Source: Acidobacteriota bacterium
GTDB lineage: Bacteria > Acidobacteriota > UBA6911 > JACQSX01
Direction: 5' to 3'
Length of the DNA stretch: 64,000 nucleotides
Assembly (NCBI GenBank): GCA_016211105.1
Contig: JACQSX010000037.1
Coordinates: 34,101 to 98,100, forward strand
In this document: in pieces, positions 19,393 through 28,363 of the stretch
How the letters are laid out: each line of letters starts with the position of its first letter
How positions within the stretch are numbered: the stretch's first letter is position 1
The notes under the pieces: generated by a model
Database searches by the model: none
Told to the model about the DNA's origin: nothing
What the model saw: only the letters and a program-made list of their open reading frames with translations
Made by a program: the position numbers and the translations under genes

Positions 19393-20079
19393 TCATTCGT
19401 CACTGGTCACCAAATCGGGTCGATTTCGCCCCGTCCTCCTGCGAGCCTGCTGTCGACGCCAGTTTTCGATCTCGGCATGATTACCAGACATCAATACTTC
19501 TGGCGCCGGCCACCCTCGAAAACTCGCCGGCCGGGTATAGTGAGGATAATCGAGCAACCCCCGGCTAAAACTCTCGTTTATCACTGAAGCGGGATTTCCA
19601 GTTGCTCCTGGCAACAATCGAACAACAGCATCGACCAACAACATCGCCGGAATTTCTCCTCCGGAGACAACGAAGTCACCAAGCGAGATTTCCTCGTCGG
19701 CCAAATAATCCACGACCCGCTGGTCCACTCCTTCATAGCGGCCGCAGACCACGACCACTGCCTTCTCAGTAGCCAGTCGTTGCGCATCCTGCTGGCAAAA
19801 AGGAACTCCCTGTGGCGTCAGCAAGATGCGCCACGCCCTCTGGTCCCAGCGTTGCTCAACGGCTTCCACGGCCTCAAAGATTGGCTCAGGCTTCAACACC
19901 ATCCCTTCCCCACCGCCATAGGGTCTGTCATCGACGGTACGATGGCGATCGTGGGTAAAATCTCGAATGTCTATGATCTCTAAGTCGACGATTCCACGCT
20001 CACGAGAAACGCGAATGATACCAAAATCAAAAATCCCTGTAAACATTCGGGGAAAGATCGTAACAATTGCTATCTTCAT
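19393..20079 (-). CDS. trmD: tRNA (guanine-N1)-methyltransferase TrmD
   Basis: Methylates G37 next to the anticodon, preventing +1 frameshifting; 228 aa. It is a SPOUT knot enzyme. IVTIFPRMF starts the protein; DDRPYGGGEGMVLKPEP, CGRYEGVDQR and SLGDFVVSGGE are the SAM-knot and tRNA-binding motifs, and DYPHYTRP lies in the C-terminal domain. It follows rimM by 4 nt, in the order usual for this operon. Confidence 0.97.
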   Translation of the reverse strand: MKIAIVTIFPRMFTGIFDFGIIRVSRERGIVDLEIIDIRDFTHDRHRTVDDRPYGGGEGMVLKPEPIFEAVEAVEQRWDQRAWRILLTPQGVPFCQQDAQRLATEKAVVVVCGRYEGVDQRVVDYLADEEISLGDFVVSGGEIPAMLLVDAVVRLLPGATGNPASVINESFSRGLLDYPHYTRPASFRGWPAPEVLMSGNHAEIENWRRQQARRRTGRNRPDLVTSDE

Positions 20080-20083
20080 CAGA

Positions 20084-20614
20084 TCAAAGATTCACCTTCA
20101 ACAAACCCTCGGGGGGATTGACGAAAATAACCCGAGCATCGGCATCAATGCGCACGATCCCTTCAACCATCGGAATAAGCACCTCCCGTCGGGAACTCTT
20201 CACTTGCAGCAGCGCTCCACCAGACGTTTCCAGCACGTTGGTGACGGTTCCTATTTCCGACCCCGAGATGTTTAGAACCTGACAGCCGATCAAATCGAAG
20301 ATGTAATAGTTGTTGGGTGGAAGCTTTTTCAGGGCCCGTTTTGGGATCAGCAGCTCCCTGCGCCGAAACCGTTCGGCTTCCGTTCGGGTTGTAATCCTTT
20401 CCAGCCTTACAATCCAGAAGTGCTTGTACCTGCGGGACGCCTCGAGGCGCATCGGGATGGGCTCGCCTCCAGGATTCTCAAGATATAACGTATTACCTGG
20501 AGAAAAACGCTGGGGGAAATCAGTAAGAACCTCTACTGCTAATTCGCCGCGGACACCGTGAGGAGCGCGAATGCGTCCGACGATAATCCAAACGTCATTA
20601 TTCGAGGATCTCAA
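20084..20614 (-). CDS. rimM: Ribosome maturation factor RimM
   Basis: 176 aa with an N-terminal RimM beta-barrel ([17 protein letters not shown]) and a C-terminal PRC barrel ([21 protein letters not shown], then [19 protein letters not shown]). It assists 16S 3'-domain maturation in complexes with S19. The start is a TTG lying 17 nt inside khpA. No ATG or GTG is available before the conserved core, so overlap with khpA and translational coupling are likely. Confidence 0.93.
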   Translation of the reverse strand: MRSSNNDVWIIVGRIRAPHGVRGELAVEVLTDFPQRFSPGNTLYLENPGGEPIPMRLEASRRYKHFWIVRLERITTRTEAERFRRRELLIPKRALKKLPPNNYYIFDLIGCQVLNISGSEIGTVTNVLETSGGALLQVKSSRREVLIPMVEGIVRIDADARVIFVNPPEGLLKVNL

Positions 20615-20834
20615 GCACGAATCTTTTGCGCAACTTCATTCCGGACGCGCCCAGCAAAGTTCGGATTGCGCGCGCTGTACGTCCCTGTTTTCCGATAACC
20701 TTTCCTAAATCGGACTGGGCAACGCGCAATTCCAGCACCGTTGTCTGCTCACCCTCCACTTCCGTGACGGTCACCTGTTCGGGATCATCAACCAGCGCCT
20801 TCGCGATCTCTTCGATAAGCTCTTTCATCGGCAT
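20598..20834 (-). CDS. khpA: KH-domain RNA-binding protein KhpA
   Basis: 78-aa single KH domain with the GxxG loop GKQG in [20 protein letters not shown]. KhpA pairs with KhpB/Jag in some bacteria to bind many RNAs. AGGAGG lies 4 nt before the first ATG and 10 nt before a second ATG two codons in, so either start is possible. It sits between rpsP and rimM, its conserved place in this operon. Confidence 0.93.
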   Translation of the reverse strand: MPMKELIEEIAKALVDDPEQVTVTEVEGEQTTVLELRVAQSDLGKVIGKQGRTARAIRTLLGASGMKLRKRFVLEILE

Positions 20835-20897
20835 ACGGCCTCCTATTCATGCACCGGATTTTTCGAACGAGTGATTCTGAAAAAGCGAGCCTGAACT

Positions 20898-21143
20898 TTA
20901 TCCCTCTTGCTGTTTCGCCTTGGCAATCAAGCTTCTTACCGTATCTGAAGGTTGTGCTCCAGACTTGATCCACTGGTCCACCCGCTCCATTTTCAGTTCA
21001 ATGGCGGGCGGATGCTTGCATGGATCATAATGCCCTAAAATTTCTAGAAATCGTCCATCCCGAGGATAAGACTTCTCCGTCACTACCACACGATAAAAAG
21101 GTTTCTTTTTTGCCCCGCGACGGGACAACCGAATTCGTAACAA
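20898..21143 (-). CDS. rpsP: 30S ribosomal protein S16
   Basis: 81 aa from a TTG start. LRIRLSRRGAKKKPFYRVVV, then PRDGRFLEILGHYDP and KMERVDQWIKSGAQPSDTV are typical. I chose the TTG at 21143 because GGGAGG lies 7 nt upstream and the protein then begins exactly where S16 proteins do. A frame open nine codons further upstream would place the Shine-Dalgarno inside the coding region. It follows ffh by 48 bp. Confidence 0.96.
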   Translation of the reverse strand: MLRIRLSRRGAKKKPFYRVVVTEKSYPRDGRFLEILGHYDPCKHPPAIELKMERVDQWIKSGAQPSDTVRSLIAKAKQQEG

Positions 21144-21191
21144 TTGATTTCCTCCCGCTGACTTAAACAACTGATTTTAACAGATTAAAGC

Positions 21192-22523
21192 TCAAAACGG
21201 AAAACCGAATTTTCCCAACCTTTTCCCTTTCACCCCGGTGCCCATTTGCCGCATCATTTTACGCGCCTGATCGTACTGCCGAAGCAACTGGTTGACTTGC
21301 TGGACCGTACAGCCACACCCCTCGGAAATGCGCTTCCGCCGTGAGCCATTAATGATCTTATAGTGATCCCGCTCGCGTGGGGTCATAGAGTTTATGATCG
21401 CCTCGATATGGGCCAACCCCTTTTCGTCGACCTGCATTCCGCTGATTCCTTTCAGCGGACCGACGTTGGGGAATAGCTTGAAGAGCTGATCCAACGGTCC
21501 CAATTTTCGTATCTGTCGTAGCTGATCTCGGAAGTCCTCGAGCGTAAAAGAGTCCTTCCGGATCTTTTCCACCATCCGCAACGCATTCTCTTTATCAACC
21601 GCCTCTTCCGCTTTTTCAATCAGAGAAAGCACGTCGCCCATGCCCAAAATTCGGCTTGCGATGCGGTCCGGGTGGAACGGCTCCAGGCTGTCGTATTTCT
21701 CGCCCACGCCGATGAATTTGATCGGTCGGCCAGTCACCGATTGGATCGAAAGGGCGGCGCCACCACGAGTATCCCCGTCCATCTTGGCCAGGATCACACC
21801 CGTCACACCGACCTGTTCGTGAAAATCTCGAGCGCTGTTGACCGCATCCTGGCCAGTCATCGCATCGGCAACTAGCAATGTCTCCAACGGCTGTAGCCGA
21901 CGCTTGACCTCCCGCAATTCGTCCATCAACTCCTGATCGATATGAAGACGCCCTGCGGTATCCACCAACAATACGTCATATCCCACGTTTTTGGCTTGAG
22001 TAAGCGCCTGCTGGCAAATCTCAAAGGGATTATTCGATACAGTCTCAAACACCGGAATTTTGATTTCTCGGCCGATGATCGCGAGCTGATCACGAGCAGC
22101 CGGACGATAGACGTCAACTGAAACCATCAGGGGACGTCGTCCGCTCCTTTGCAGCAAGCGCGCCAGCTTTCCGGCGCTGGTCGTCTTTCCTGACCCCTGT
22201 AAACCAGCCAGCAAGATCACCGTGGGGGGTGTTTTGGAAAAAATCAGACCCTGGTTAACTGTTCCCAGCAGTTCCGTCAATTCATCCCGTACAATCTTGA
22301 GGACTTGCTGTCCGGGCGTAAGACTGGCCAGCACTTCCTGACCCAACGCCTTTCCTTTAACGCAAGCCACAAATTCCTTTACGACCTTGAAGTTGACATC
22401 GGCTTCCAGAAGCGCAATGCGTATTTCCCGCATGGCTGCATCCACATGAGCTTCTGTCAGCCGTCCTTCCCCTCTTAAATCCTTCAAAACTCGCTGCAGC
22501 TTCGCAGATAAATCGTCGAGCAT
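21192..22523 (-). CDS. ffh: Signal recognition particle GTPase Ffh
   Basis: 443 aa. It binds 4.5S RNA and signal peptides, targeting membrane proteins to FtsY and SecYEG. It has the N domain helical bundle (FVACVKGKALGQEVLASLTPG), the G domain with GLQGSGKTTSAGKLA, DTAGRLHIDQELM and LAKMDGDTRGGAALS, and a methionine-rich M domain with the RNA-binding ISEGCGCTVQQVNQLL. The start is the ATG before LDDLSAKLQ. It is the first gene of the operon that continues to rplS. Confidence 0.97.
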   Translation of the reverse strand: MLDDLSAKLQRVLKDLRGEGRLTEAHVDAAMREIRIALLEADVNFKVVKEFVACVKGKALGQEVLASLTPGQQVLKIVRDELTELLGTVNQGLIFSKTPPTVILLAGLQGSGKTTSAGKLARLLQRSGRRPLMVSVDVYRPAARDQLAIIGREIKIPVFETVSNNPFEICQQALTQAKNVGYDVLLVDTAGRLHIDQELMDELREVKRRLQPLETLLVADAMTGQDAVNSARDFHEQVGVTGVILAKMDGDTRGGAALSIQSVTGRPIKFIGVGEKYDSLEPFHPDRIASRILGMGDVLSLIEKAEEAVDKENALRMVEKIRKDSFTLEDFRDQLRQIRKLGPLDQLFKLFPNVGPLKGISGMQVDEKGLAHIEAIINSMTPRERDHYKIINGSRRKRISEGCGCTVQQVNQLLRQYDQARKMMRQMGTGVKGKRLGKFGFPF

Positions 22524-22612
22524 AAGAATCGACCGCTCTCCAACGGCGAAAACCTCTTGTCGCGATGACGCAAAGATGCAGATTGCCACCGCCGTCCAAG
22601 GTGAAAGTTTCT

Positions 22613-22641
22613 ATGTTAGACTTCAATCTTCATTTTAGCAA
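22613..22641 (-). promoter_or_regulatory. Possible promoter of the ffh-rplS operon
   Basis: Minus-strand TTGCTA (22636-22641), 17-nt spacer, TAACAT (22613-22618), in the ffh/selB divergent gap. Each hexamer matches four of six consensus bases. Confidence 0.4.
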
Positions 22642-22653
22642 AGCGCTGAAAAA

Positions 22654-24540
22654 ATGAAGTCTCTCATTGTTGGAACTGCGGGACACATCGATCACGGTAA
22701 GTCCTCGCTCATACGAGCTCTCACTGGCACGGATCCAGATCGGCTGAAAGAGGAAAAGGAGCGTGGAATCACGATCGATCTCGGATTCGCCCACATGCAA
22801 TTAGAGGACACTCAGATTGGTTTTGTCGATGTTCCAGGACATGAGCGCTTTGTGCGAAACATGTTGGCCGGGGCAGGAGGCATCGACGCTGTCCTGTTCG
22901 TGGTCGCTGCTGATGAGTCGGTGATGCCTCAGACGCGGGAACATTTGGATATCTGCCACCTCTTGGGGATCAACCGCGGAATTTTCGTCGTAACCAAGAT
23001 TGACATGGTCGATCCCAACCTGCTTCCGTTGGTCGCAGACGAAATCAAAGAAACTGCTTGCCGTTCCACATTGGAAAATTTCCCTGTGGTGTTTGTGAGC
23101 AATGCTACTGGAGAGGGAATGGAAACTTTACGGGACTCTCTCCGCGATCTGGCGCGGCAAGCCATGCCACGCGCCACTCAGCGAGTTGCCCGCCTCCCGA
23201 TTGACCGTGTCTTCAGCCTGCGTGGGTTTGGAACGGTAGTAACCGGCACTCTTTACAGTGGCCGGTTATACCGGGAACAAGCGGTGGAAATTCTTCCCGC
23301 AGGAATGCTCTCAAGAATCCGTGGTCTGCAAACCTACGGCTGTGACTCAGAAGCCGCCACGGAGGGCCAGCGCACCGCTGTAAACCTGCAAGGCGTAGAC
23401 AAGAACCAGCTATCCCGCGGGATGACTCTTACATTGCCCGGAGCGATGCGTGCCACACGATGCATTGACGCGAACCTATTTTTAGTGCGCAACGCCGGAA
23501 AACCGCTGCGCAGGGGAGAAGTGGTAAAGATCCACATCGGGACACAGGAAACCCTGGCACGAGCGACGCCGCTTGAGGGCGAATCACTGGAGCCTGAGAG
23601 CTGGGGCGCGGTCCAATTCAGGACACAACATCCTCTCTGCGCTTGGGTGGGAGACCGTTTCATCATCCGGCGTGTCTCGCCCGCATCCACCATCGGAGGG
23701 GGAGAAATTCTTAACCCTGCTGCTCGTAAAAGGAGAAGGCGCGATCTTGGCGACCTTTCGACTGTGGTGCGGCTGTCCCAGTCCCAAGGCACAGCTCGGC
23801 TGGCTGAATGGATTTTGGCAAAAGGATACAGCAGCGAAAGAGTTTTGACCGCTCTGTCGGGTTACCCCGCAGAGTATTTAGCCGCGCATTTCTCCGAGCG
23901 ATCGGATCTCATTGTGTTGGGAAATAGACCATGTTTTTACTGCGCTTGCAACTTCTTGCAGAATCTGTCGCAATATCTGTTCCAGTTGGTGGATGATTTC
24001 CAGAAAGCGAATCCGCTCGTGCCCGGAATGAAAAAGGAAGAGCTACGCAGCAAAACATCTTCCATCCCGTCCGAGGTTTTCCAGCATGTTCTGGACAGAC
24101 TGCGGCAAGAAGGACGAATGGCTTCAAACGGAGAATTTCTTTCACTAGCAGGAAAAGGCCTTTCCCTGGCGCCTGACGACCAACGGCTGATTGACCACCT
24201 GGAACGATTACTGGAAGAGAGCGGAGTGCAACCTCCTTCGATCAAGGAACTGCTCCGGAGTACCGACGTTGACGAGAAACGGGGACGCAATATTCTATTT
24301 TTCCTCCAGCAAGGTAACATTGCAATAAAGATTAGTGAAGACTTTTTCATTCACCGTTCTCACCTGGAACAAATTCAACTCCGGCTACGCCAGCATTTTC
24401 CACCGGGCTCTCGGTTTAACGTGGGTCAATTCAAAGACTTGTTGGGGATCAGCCGGAAGCACGCCATTCCGTTTCTGGAATATTTTGATCGGCAGCGCAT
24501 GACCAAGCGGGTGGGAGATTTACGCGAAGTGCTTCAGTAG
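22654..24540 (+). CDS. selB: Selenocysteine-specific elongation factor SelB
   Basis: 628 aa. It brings Sec-tRNA to UGA codons marked by a SECIS hairpin. The GTPase domain has GHIDHGKSS, the Thr of switch I in [18 protein letters not shown] and TKIDMVD. Two EF-Tu-like barrels ([19 protein letters not shown]) and a C-terminal string of winged helices (from about 400) complete the normal SelB layout. ITIDLGF and the RVFSLRG stretch distinguish it from EF-Tu. selA, selD and tRNA-Sec are not in the window. It is divergent from ffh; the start lacks a clear Shine-Dalgarno. Confidence 0.95.
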   Translation: MKSLIVGTAGHIDHGKSSLIRALTGTDPDRLKEEKERGITIDLGFAHMQLEDTQIGFVDVPGHERFVRNMLAGAGGIDAVLFVVAADESVMPQTREHLDICHLLGINRGIFVVTKIDMVDPNLLPLVADEIKETACRSTLENFPVVFVSNATGEGMETLRDSLRDLARQAMPRATQRVARLPIDRVFSLRGFGTVVTGTLYSGRLYREQAVEILPAGMLSRIRGLQTYGCDSEAATEGQRTAVNLQGVDKNQLSRGMTLTLPGAMRATRCIDANLFLVRNAGKPLRRGEVVKIHIGTQETLARATPLEGESLEPESWGAVQFRTQHPLCAWVGDRFIIRRVSPASTIGGGEILNPAARKRRRRDLGDLSTVVRLSQSQGTARLAEWILAKGYSSERVLTALSGYPAEYLAAHFSERSDLIVLGNRPCFYCACNFLQNLSQYLFQLVDDFQKANPLVPGMKKEELRSKTSSIPSEVFQHVLDRLRQEGRMASNGEFLSLAGKGLSLAPDDQRLIDHLERLLEESGVQPPSIKELLRSTDVDEKRGRNILFFLQQGNIAIKISEDFFIHRSHLEQIQLRLRQHFPPGSRFNVGQFKDLLGISRKHAIPFLEYFDRQRMTKRVGDLREVLQ

Positions 24541-24598
24541 CCAGCAACCGGGTGGTATCCGTGTGTTGCTTAGGACGCTATCCAGCAACCGCATTCAT

Positions 24599-24627
24599 TT
24601 GACTTAACTCCTAAGAAAACGTACCAT
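24599..24627 (+). promoter_or_regulatory. Promoter of tatA
   Basis: TTGACT (24599-24604), 17-nt spacer, TACCAT (24622-24627), giving a leader of about 17 nt that carries a strong GGAGAGGAG Shine-Dalgarno before the tatA ATG. Confidence 0.55.
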
Positions 24628-24650
24628 CGGTATGGAGAGGAGTAACAATT

Positions 24651-24815
24651 ATGCCTTCTGTTGGGTTTCCCGAATTGATTATCATTCTGGTAATCGTCAT
24701 CGTAATTTTCGGCGCATCACGATTGCCACAACTAGGCAAGGGTTTGGGTGAAGGTATTCGAAACTTCAAAGATTCGCTCAAAGGGACTGACGAAAAGAAA
24801 ATCGACAAGACTTAG
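24651..24815 (+). CDS. tatA: Twin-arginine translocase subunit TatA/TatE
   Basis: 54-aa pore-forming subunit of the Tat exporter. It has one N-terminal transmembrane helix (about 8-21, [15 protein letters not shown]), the FGxxxLP hinge ([10 protein letters not shown]), an amphipathic helix ([17 protein letters not shown]) and a short charged tail. A strong Shine-Dalgarno (GGAGAGGAG) lies 8 nt before the ATG. No tatB or tatC is adjacent, so it is a single-gene unit as in several acidobacteria. Confidence 0.95.
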   Translation: MPSVGFPELIIILVIVIVIFGASRLPQLGKGLGEGIRNFKDSLKGTDEKKIDKT

Positions 24816-24874
24816 TTGCTCATTTTTGGGTTTTTGCTGCCCTCAACTGTAGATGCCCATCCTGAGCCAAGCAG

Positions 24875-25651
24875 TCATTCCATCCGACACACCCGCTGAA
24901 TGCTGCGGGCATACCCAGTGATTTCGTCAACGTCCACCACAAGCGCGCTCAGTCTCGGCCGTGCTTGAGCAGGCTCAAACTTGCGCGGAATTTGCAACAG
25001 GAAGCGCTCAATGGATGCGGTTTTCTCCATTCCAATGATTGAGTCGGAGGATCCGGTCATGCCGGAATCTGTGATGTATGCGGTTCCCCCAGCCTGCACG
25101 GTTTCGTCAGCCGTAGTCACATGGGTATGTGTGCCAATGACCGCACTCGCTCGACCATCCACATAGCTGCCAAAAGCCAATTTTTCAGACGTTGCTTCCG
25201 CATGAAAATCGACAAGCAGGACCTTTGCTTCGGCCAGTTCGTTCTGGCGCAACGCATCAAAGGTCCGAAACGGACAATCGATGCATGGCATAAAGACGCG
25301 GCCCTGCAAATTGAGCACCGCTACCGGTATTCCCAGAACTACGCCATTCCAAAAACCGCATCCAGGAACCCCTGGAGGATAGTTGGCCGGGCGCAGTATG
25401 CGCCTCTCCCTGCAAAGAAAATCATAGGACTCTTTCCGATCCCAGATATGGTTGCCAGAGGTGAGAACATCTGCGCCAGCACGGAAGAGTTCTTCGCCAA
25501 TCTGAACCGTAATCCCAAACCCGCCCGCGGCGTTCTCGCAGTTCACGATCGTAAGGTCAATCTGGAAGTCCGCCCTCAACAACGGAAGATGCGTCACCGT
25601 GATCTTGCGTCCCGCCTTTCCAACAACATCACCAACGAAAAGTATTCTCAT
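24875..25651 (-). CDS. ymdB: YmdB-type metallophosphoesterase (2',3'-cyclic nucleotide phosphodiesterase family)
   Basis: 258 aa of the TIGR00282 family. Metal-binding motifs are GDVVGKAGR, NCENAAGGFGI, TSGNHIWD and VDFHAEATSEK with GTHTHVTTAD. Bacillus YmdB cleaves 2',3'-cAMP and affects biofilm and motility decisions; whether that holds here is unknown. It lies 100 bp downstream of rny on the same strand, the same neighbour as in Bacillus, so a joint role in RNA turnover is plausible. Confidence 0.94.
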   Translation of the reverse strand: MRILFVGDVVGKAGRKITVTHLPLLRADFQIDLTIVNCENAAGGFGITVQIGEELFRAGADVLTSGNHIWDRKESYDFLCRERRILRPANYPPGVPGCGFWNGVVLGIPVAVLNLQGRVFMPCIDCPFRTFDALRQNELAEAKVLLVDFHAEATSEKLAFGSYVDGRASAVIGTHTHVTTADETVQAGGTAYITDSGMTGSSDSIIGMEKTASIERFLLQIPRKFEPAQARPRLSALVVDVDEITGYARSIQRVCRME

Positions 25652-25751
25652 TATTTCCGAAGATATGCCCCCTCTGGCTTCCTTGCCGAAGGGCGCTGAA
25701 GCCTTGTGGGAGAGTCAAGAATCGCAGGTTAGAAAGGCCGGAGCTGTAATT

Positions 25752-27314
25752 TCACCGCGCGTAGTCGACCACGCGCATCTCGCGAATTACGGTAACTTTT
25801 ATTTGTCCCGGATATTGTAATTCGCTCTCAATTTTCTTGGTGATGTCTTTCGTCAGCCAGAGCGCCTGCTCATCGGATACCTTACTGCTTTCAACAATGA
25901 TCCGAATTTCACGTCCGGCCTGTAGCGCAAAGGCTTTTGCTACTCCACTAAACGATTCCGCCAGGGATTCCAGCTTTTCCAACCGCTTGACGTAGCTCTC
26001 TAAGATTTCACGACGAGCGCCCGGCCGCGCAGCGGACACCGCGTCAGCCGCCTGTACCAGCACCGCTTCCAGAGAACGGAATTCCACGTCGAAGTGGTGG
26101 CACTCCATGGCATGAATCACCTCCGGCGATTCCCCGAACCTGCGCAACATTTCCACTCCCAACTGGATGTGAGTTCCCTCAATGTCTCGATCAACCGCCT
26201 TTCCGATGTCATGTAACAACCCGGCACGCCTGGCGATGATTGAATTAGCGCGACACTCTGCGGCCATAATACCTGCCAGATAAGCGACTTCAATAGAGTG
26301 ATCCAGCACATTTTGGCCGTAACTGGTACGGTATTTTAGCCGCCCCAACATCTTGATGATTCCGGGATGAAGATCACGCACACCCACTTCAAACGCAGCC
26401 GCCTCCCCTTCCTGGATCATGCGGCTTTCCAGTCCAGCGCGAGCCTTTTCCACCACCTCTTCAATCCTCGCTGGATGAATGCGCCCGTCGTTGAGGAGTT
26501 CTTCGATGGCCATGCGGGCCACTTCTCGCCGCAGCGGATCAAACCCTGAGAGAATAATTGCCCCTGGAGTATCATCAACGATCAGATCGACACCAGTCGT
26601 CTGTTCCAGCGCTCTGATGTTTCTCCCTTCGCGGCCGATGATGCGTCCCTTCATCTCTTCATTCGGAAGATCTACCACCGACACGGTCGACTCCACTGCA
26701 TGTTCGGCAGCGCAACGCTGGATCGCTTGGACAATGATCTTGCGTGCCTCTCGTTGCGCCACCGCGTGTGCTTCCTCCTCGATCCGCTTGACCATCATCG
26801 TGCCATCGCGCATCGCCTCCACTTCGAGATTCCTAAGCAACTGCTTCTTGGCTTCTTCCACTGTCATTCCAGAAACTCGTTCCAAGCTGCGCAGTTCGTT
26901 CTCAATCAGCACCTCGCATTTCTGCTGCAAGAGTTCCGCGTTCTTTTCGCATCCGGCGATGGCCCCGGAACGTTGCTCCAATTCTTTTTCTTTTTCAAGA
27001 ATGGCGCTTTCGCGTTTATTCAGATTCTCTTCCTTTTGCGAAAGACGCCGTTCCGTCGCGCCCAATTCTCTTTTCCCTTCGCGCACCTGACTATCAAATT
27101 CCGACCTTAGTGCATAGATTTCTTCTTTCGCCTCTAGGACCTTCTCTTTCCTTAGTTTCTCCGTGTCCACCTGTGCGTCTTGCAGCACTCTTCGCGCCTG
27201 GGCTTCTGCTTGCGCAAGTTTACGATTAATAAGTCTCGTTCTAGTTAAATAGAAAGCGGTGATTCCAGCAGCCAGGAGGACGGCGATCGAGATTAATAGG
27301 CCTGCCGTGAACAT
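25752..27314 (-). CDS. rny: Ribonuclease Y
   Basis: 520-aa membrane-anchored endoribonuclease that starts mRNA decay. An N-terminal transmembrane helix (about 4-24) leads into a long Glu/Lys-rich coiled coil (about 30-200), then a KH domain (MKGRIIGREGRNIRALEQTTGVDLIV) and an HD domain with the metal pair in LLHDIGKAVD. The C-terminal QYPGQIKVTVIRE is typical. I use the ATG with GGAG 6 nt upstream rather than a TTG four codons earlier. It is downstream of zapA and the 6S RNA gene. Confidence 0.96.
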   Translation of the reverse strand: MFTAGLLISIAVLLAAGITAFYLTRTRLINRKLAQAEAQARRVLQDAQVDTEKLRKEKVLEAKEEIYALRSEFDSQVREGKRELGATERRLSQKEENLNKRESAILEKEKELEQRSGAIAGCEKNAELLQQKCEVLIENELRSLERVSGMTVEEAKKQLLRNLEVEAMRDGTMMVKRIEEEAHAVAQREARKIIVQAIQRCAAEHAVESTVSVVDLPNEEMKGRIIGREGRNIRALEQTTGVDLIVDDTPGAIILSGFDPLRREVARMAIEELLNDGRIHPARIEEVVEKARAGLESRMIQEGEAAAFEVGVRDLHPGIIKMLGRLKYRTSYGQNVLDHSIEVAYLAGIMAAECRANSIIARRAGLLHDIGKAVDRDIEGTHIQLGVEMLRRFGESPEVIHAMECHHFDVEFRSLEAVLVQAADAVSAARPGARREILESYVKRLEKLESLAESFSGVAKAFALQAGREIRIIVESSKVSDEQALWLTKDITKKIESELQYPGQIKVTVIREMRVVDYAR

Positions 27315-27370
27315 AACAGACTCCAAACAGGAAAGATTCGAGAAAGTTGGCGGGAACTTGCCGGAAAGGG

Positions 27371-27548
27371 AAGAATGCCCCGCTTCGCCGTGTGGCCGCC
27401 TTTATTTGAATCCTGGTTACCAGGTGGGTGTCCCGCTTCGCGCTTTAGGGAATCTCATGGAGATTCACACACCGCGCAGAGACCTGGACTCCCTTTCAAA
27501 TAAGGAAAGACTCAAATAAACTTCGCCATCACCAACGTCGCAGGGTAC
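27371..27548 (-). ncRNA. ssrS: 6S RNA (ssrS-type regulator of RNA polymerase)
   Basis: A gene-free stretch directly behind a strong promoter, about 178 nt long. On the minus strand it folds as a long rod. The terminal stem pairs TACCCTGC near the 5' end with GCGGGGCA at the 3' end. A 12-bp stem pairs TTTATTTGAGTC with GATTCAAATAAA (one G-U). An inner stem pairs CCAGGT with ACCTGG, and an apical hairpin is GAATCTC-CAT-GAGATTC. Size, rod shape, central unpaired region and position between zapA and rny all match 6S RNA of related bacteria. The ends are estimates from pairing and promoter position. Confidence 0.78.
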
Positions 27549-27554
27549 ACATCG

Positions 27555-27582
27555 ATTATACGGAATTTTTCGACGGGGTCAA
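27555..27582 (-). promoter_or_regulatory. Strong promoter of the 6S RNA gene
   Basis: Minus-strand TTGACC (27577-27582), 16-nt spacer, perfect TATAAT (27555-27560), placed just after the zapA stop with no open frame following for over 200 nt. Confidence 0.78.
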
Positions 27583-27596
27583 GACAGCGCGGTCAT

Positions 27597-27887
27597 TCAA
27601 CACAGCTCATCTAACAATAGGTCGCACTCGCGCAGTTTCTGCCAGAACCAATCCTCGTTCTCTGTATGCGCTTTTCTTGCTTCAAACAGTTCATCGGCAA
27701 TATGAAGCGCTGTCAGAAGGGCAACTTTCAGAGTGTCCGCTGAAGGAGTAGTCCCAGCAACCTGCTTCAGCTTCCGATCCACGTAATCCGCGACTTTCCG
27801 TATGTACGCCGGATCACCATCACTACGTATGTGGTAGAACTGATTCAAAATCTTGACTTTAGTCAAACCCGCGTCAGAACATTCCAT
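27597..27887 (-). CDS. zapA: Cell division protein ZapA
   Basis: 96 aa. ZapA binds and bundles FtsZ filaments. VKILNQFYHIRSDGDPAYIRKVADYVDRKLKQV is the ZapA N-terminal domain, and TLKVALLTALHIADELFEARK begins the coiled-coil helix. It starts 3 nt after the stop of a short coiled-coil gene and is followed by the 6S RNA promoter. Confidence 0.94.
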   Translation of the reverse strand: MECSDAGLTKVKILNQFYHIRSDGDPAYIRKVADYVDRKLKQVAGTTPSADTLKVALLTALHIADELFEARKAHTENEDWFWQKLRECDLLLDELC

Positions 27888-27890
27888 TCT

Positions 27891-28163
27891 CTATCCCGAC
27901 GTTCCAGACCGAAGAAGAGAAAGAGTCTTCAAAACCTTCTCCACCTTGTCCCGAACTGATTTCCTTTCTTCTAAAAGTTTAGCAACCTCGTCCTCAGCTC
28001 GCGACTGGGTCAAAGCAAGCACCCTCAATCGGGCTTCCAATTCGCCGATCTGAGTACGGAGGTGCGAGTTTTCGTTTTTTAAAGAGTGAAAAAGCTCGAC
28101 CGATTGCTGTAGTCGCCGTTGCAGAGCCACAAAGGATTCTCGGATCGAATCTTTTTCCGACAC
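27891..28163 (-). CDS. Short coiled-coil protein upstream of zapA (ZapB-like)
   Basis: About 90 aa and almost entirely one coiled coil with leucines in heptad spacing (LQRRLQQSVELFHSLKNEN, then IGELEARLRVLALTQ). This resembles ZapB, the coiled-coil partner of ZapA, in size, form and position, but I cannot show homology by eye. A perfect TATAAT lies 19 nt before the GTG at 28163; a TTG at 28229 in the same frame would put the promoter inside the gene, so the GTG is preferred. It ends 3 nt before zapA. Confidence 0.72.
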   Translation of the reverse strand: MSEKDSIRESFVALQRRLQQSVELFHSLKNENSHLRTQIGELEARLRVLALTQSRAEDEVAKLLEERKSVRDKVEKVLKTLSLLRSGTSG

Positions 28164-28182
28164 GTCACAATAATCGACGCGT

Positions 28183-28188
28183 ATTATA
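28183..28188 (-). promoter_or_regulatory. -10 element of the zapB-like/zapA unit
   Basis: Perfect TATAAT on the minus strand, 19 nt before the preferred GTG start. Upstream, TGGCAC lies at an 18-nt spacing and matches the -35 consensus poorly. Confidence 0.5.
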
Positions 28189-28363
28189 TAGGATTTAGGC
28201 CAGGTTGTGCCAGAGGTTATATCAGTCAACAGTTACGTGGGATGTCGCACTCCAGAACCCGACGTCAAAGTCCACCAGAAATCGCGGTTTACGAAGTCAG
28301 GTCAGAAGGTTGGCATTGGGCAACCCCTTGAGGGCATCCTCGACCACCAGCCGCGCTACGGTA

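Noticed and set aside
24541..24598. tRNA-Sec or other RNA near selB
   Set aside because: The gap has a direct repeat of CCAGCAACCG but no cloverleaf or long acceptor stem.
26479..27090. 203-codon plus-strand frame inside rny
   Set aside because: It is a shadow of the coiled-coil region of RNase Y on the other strand.
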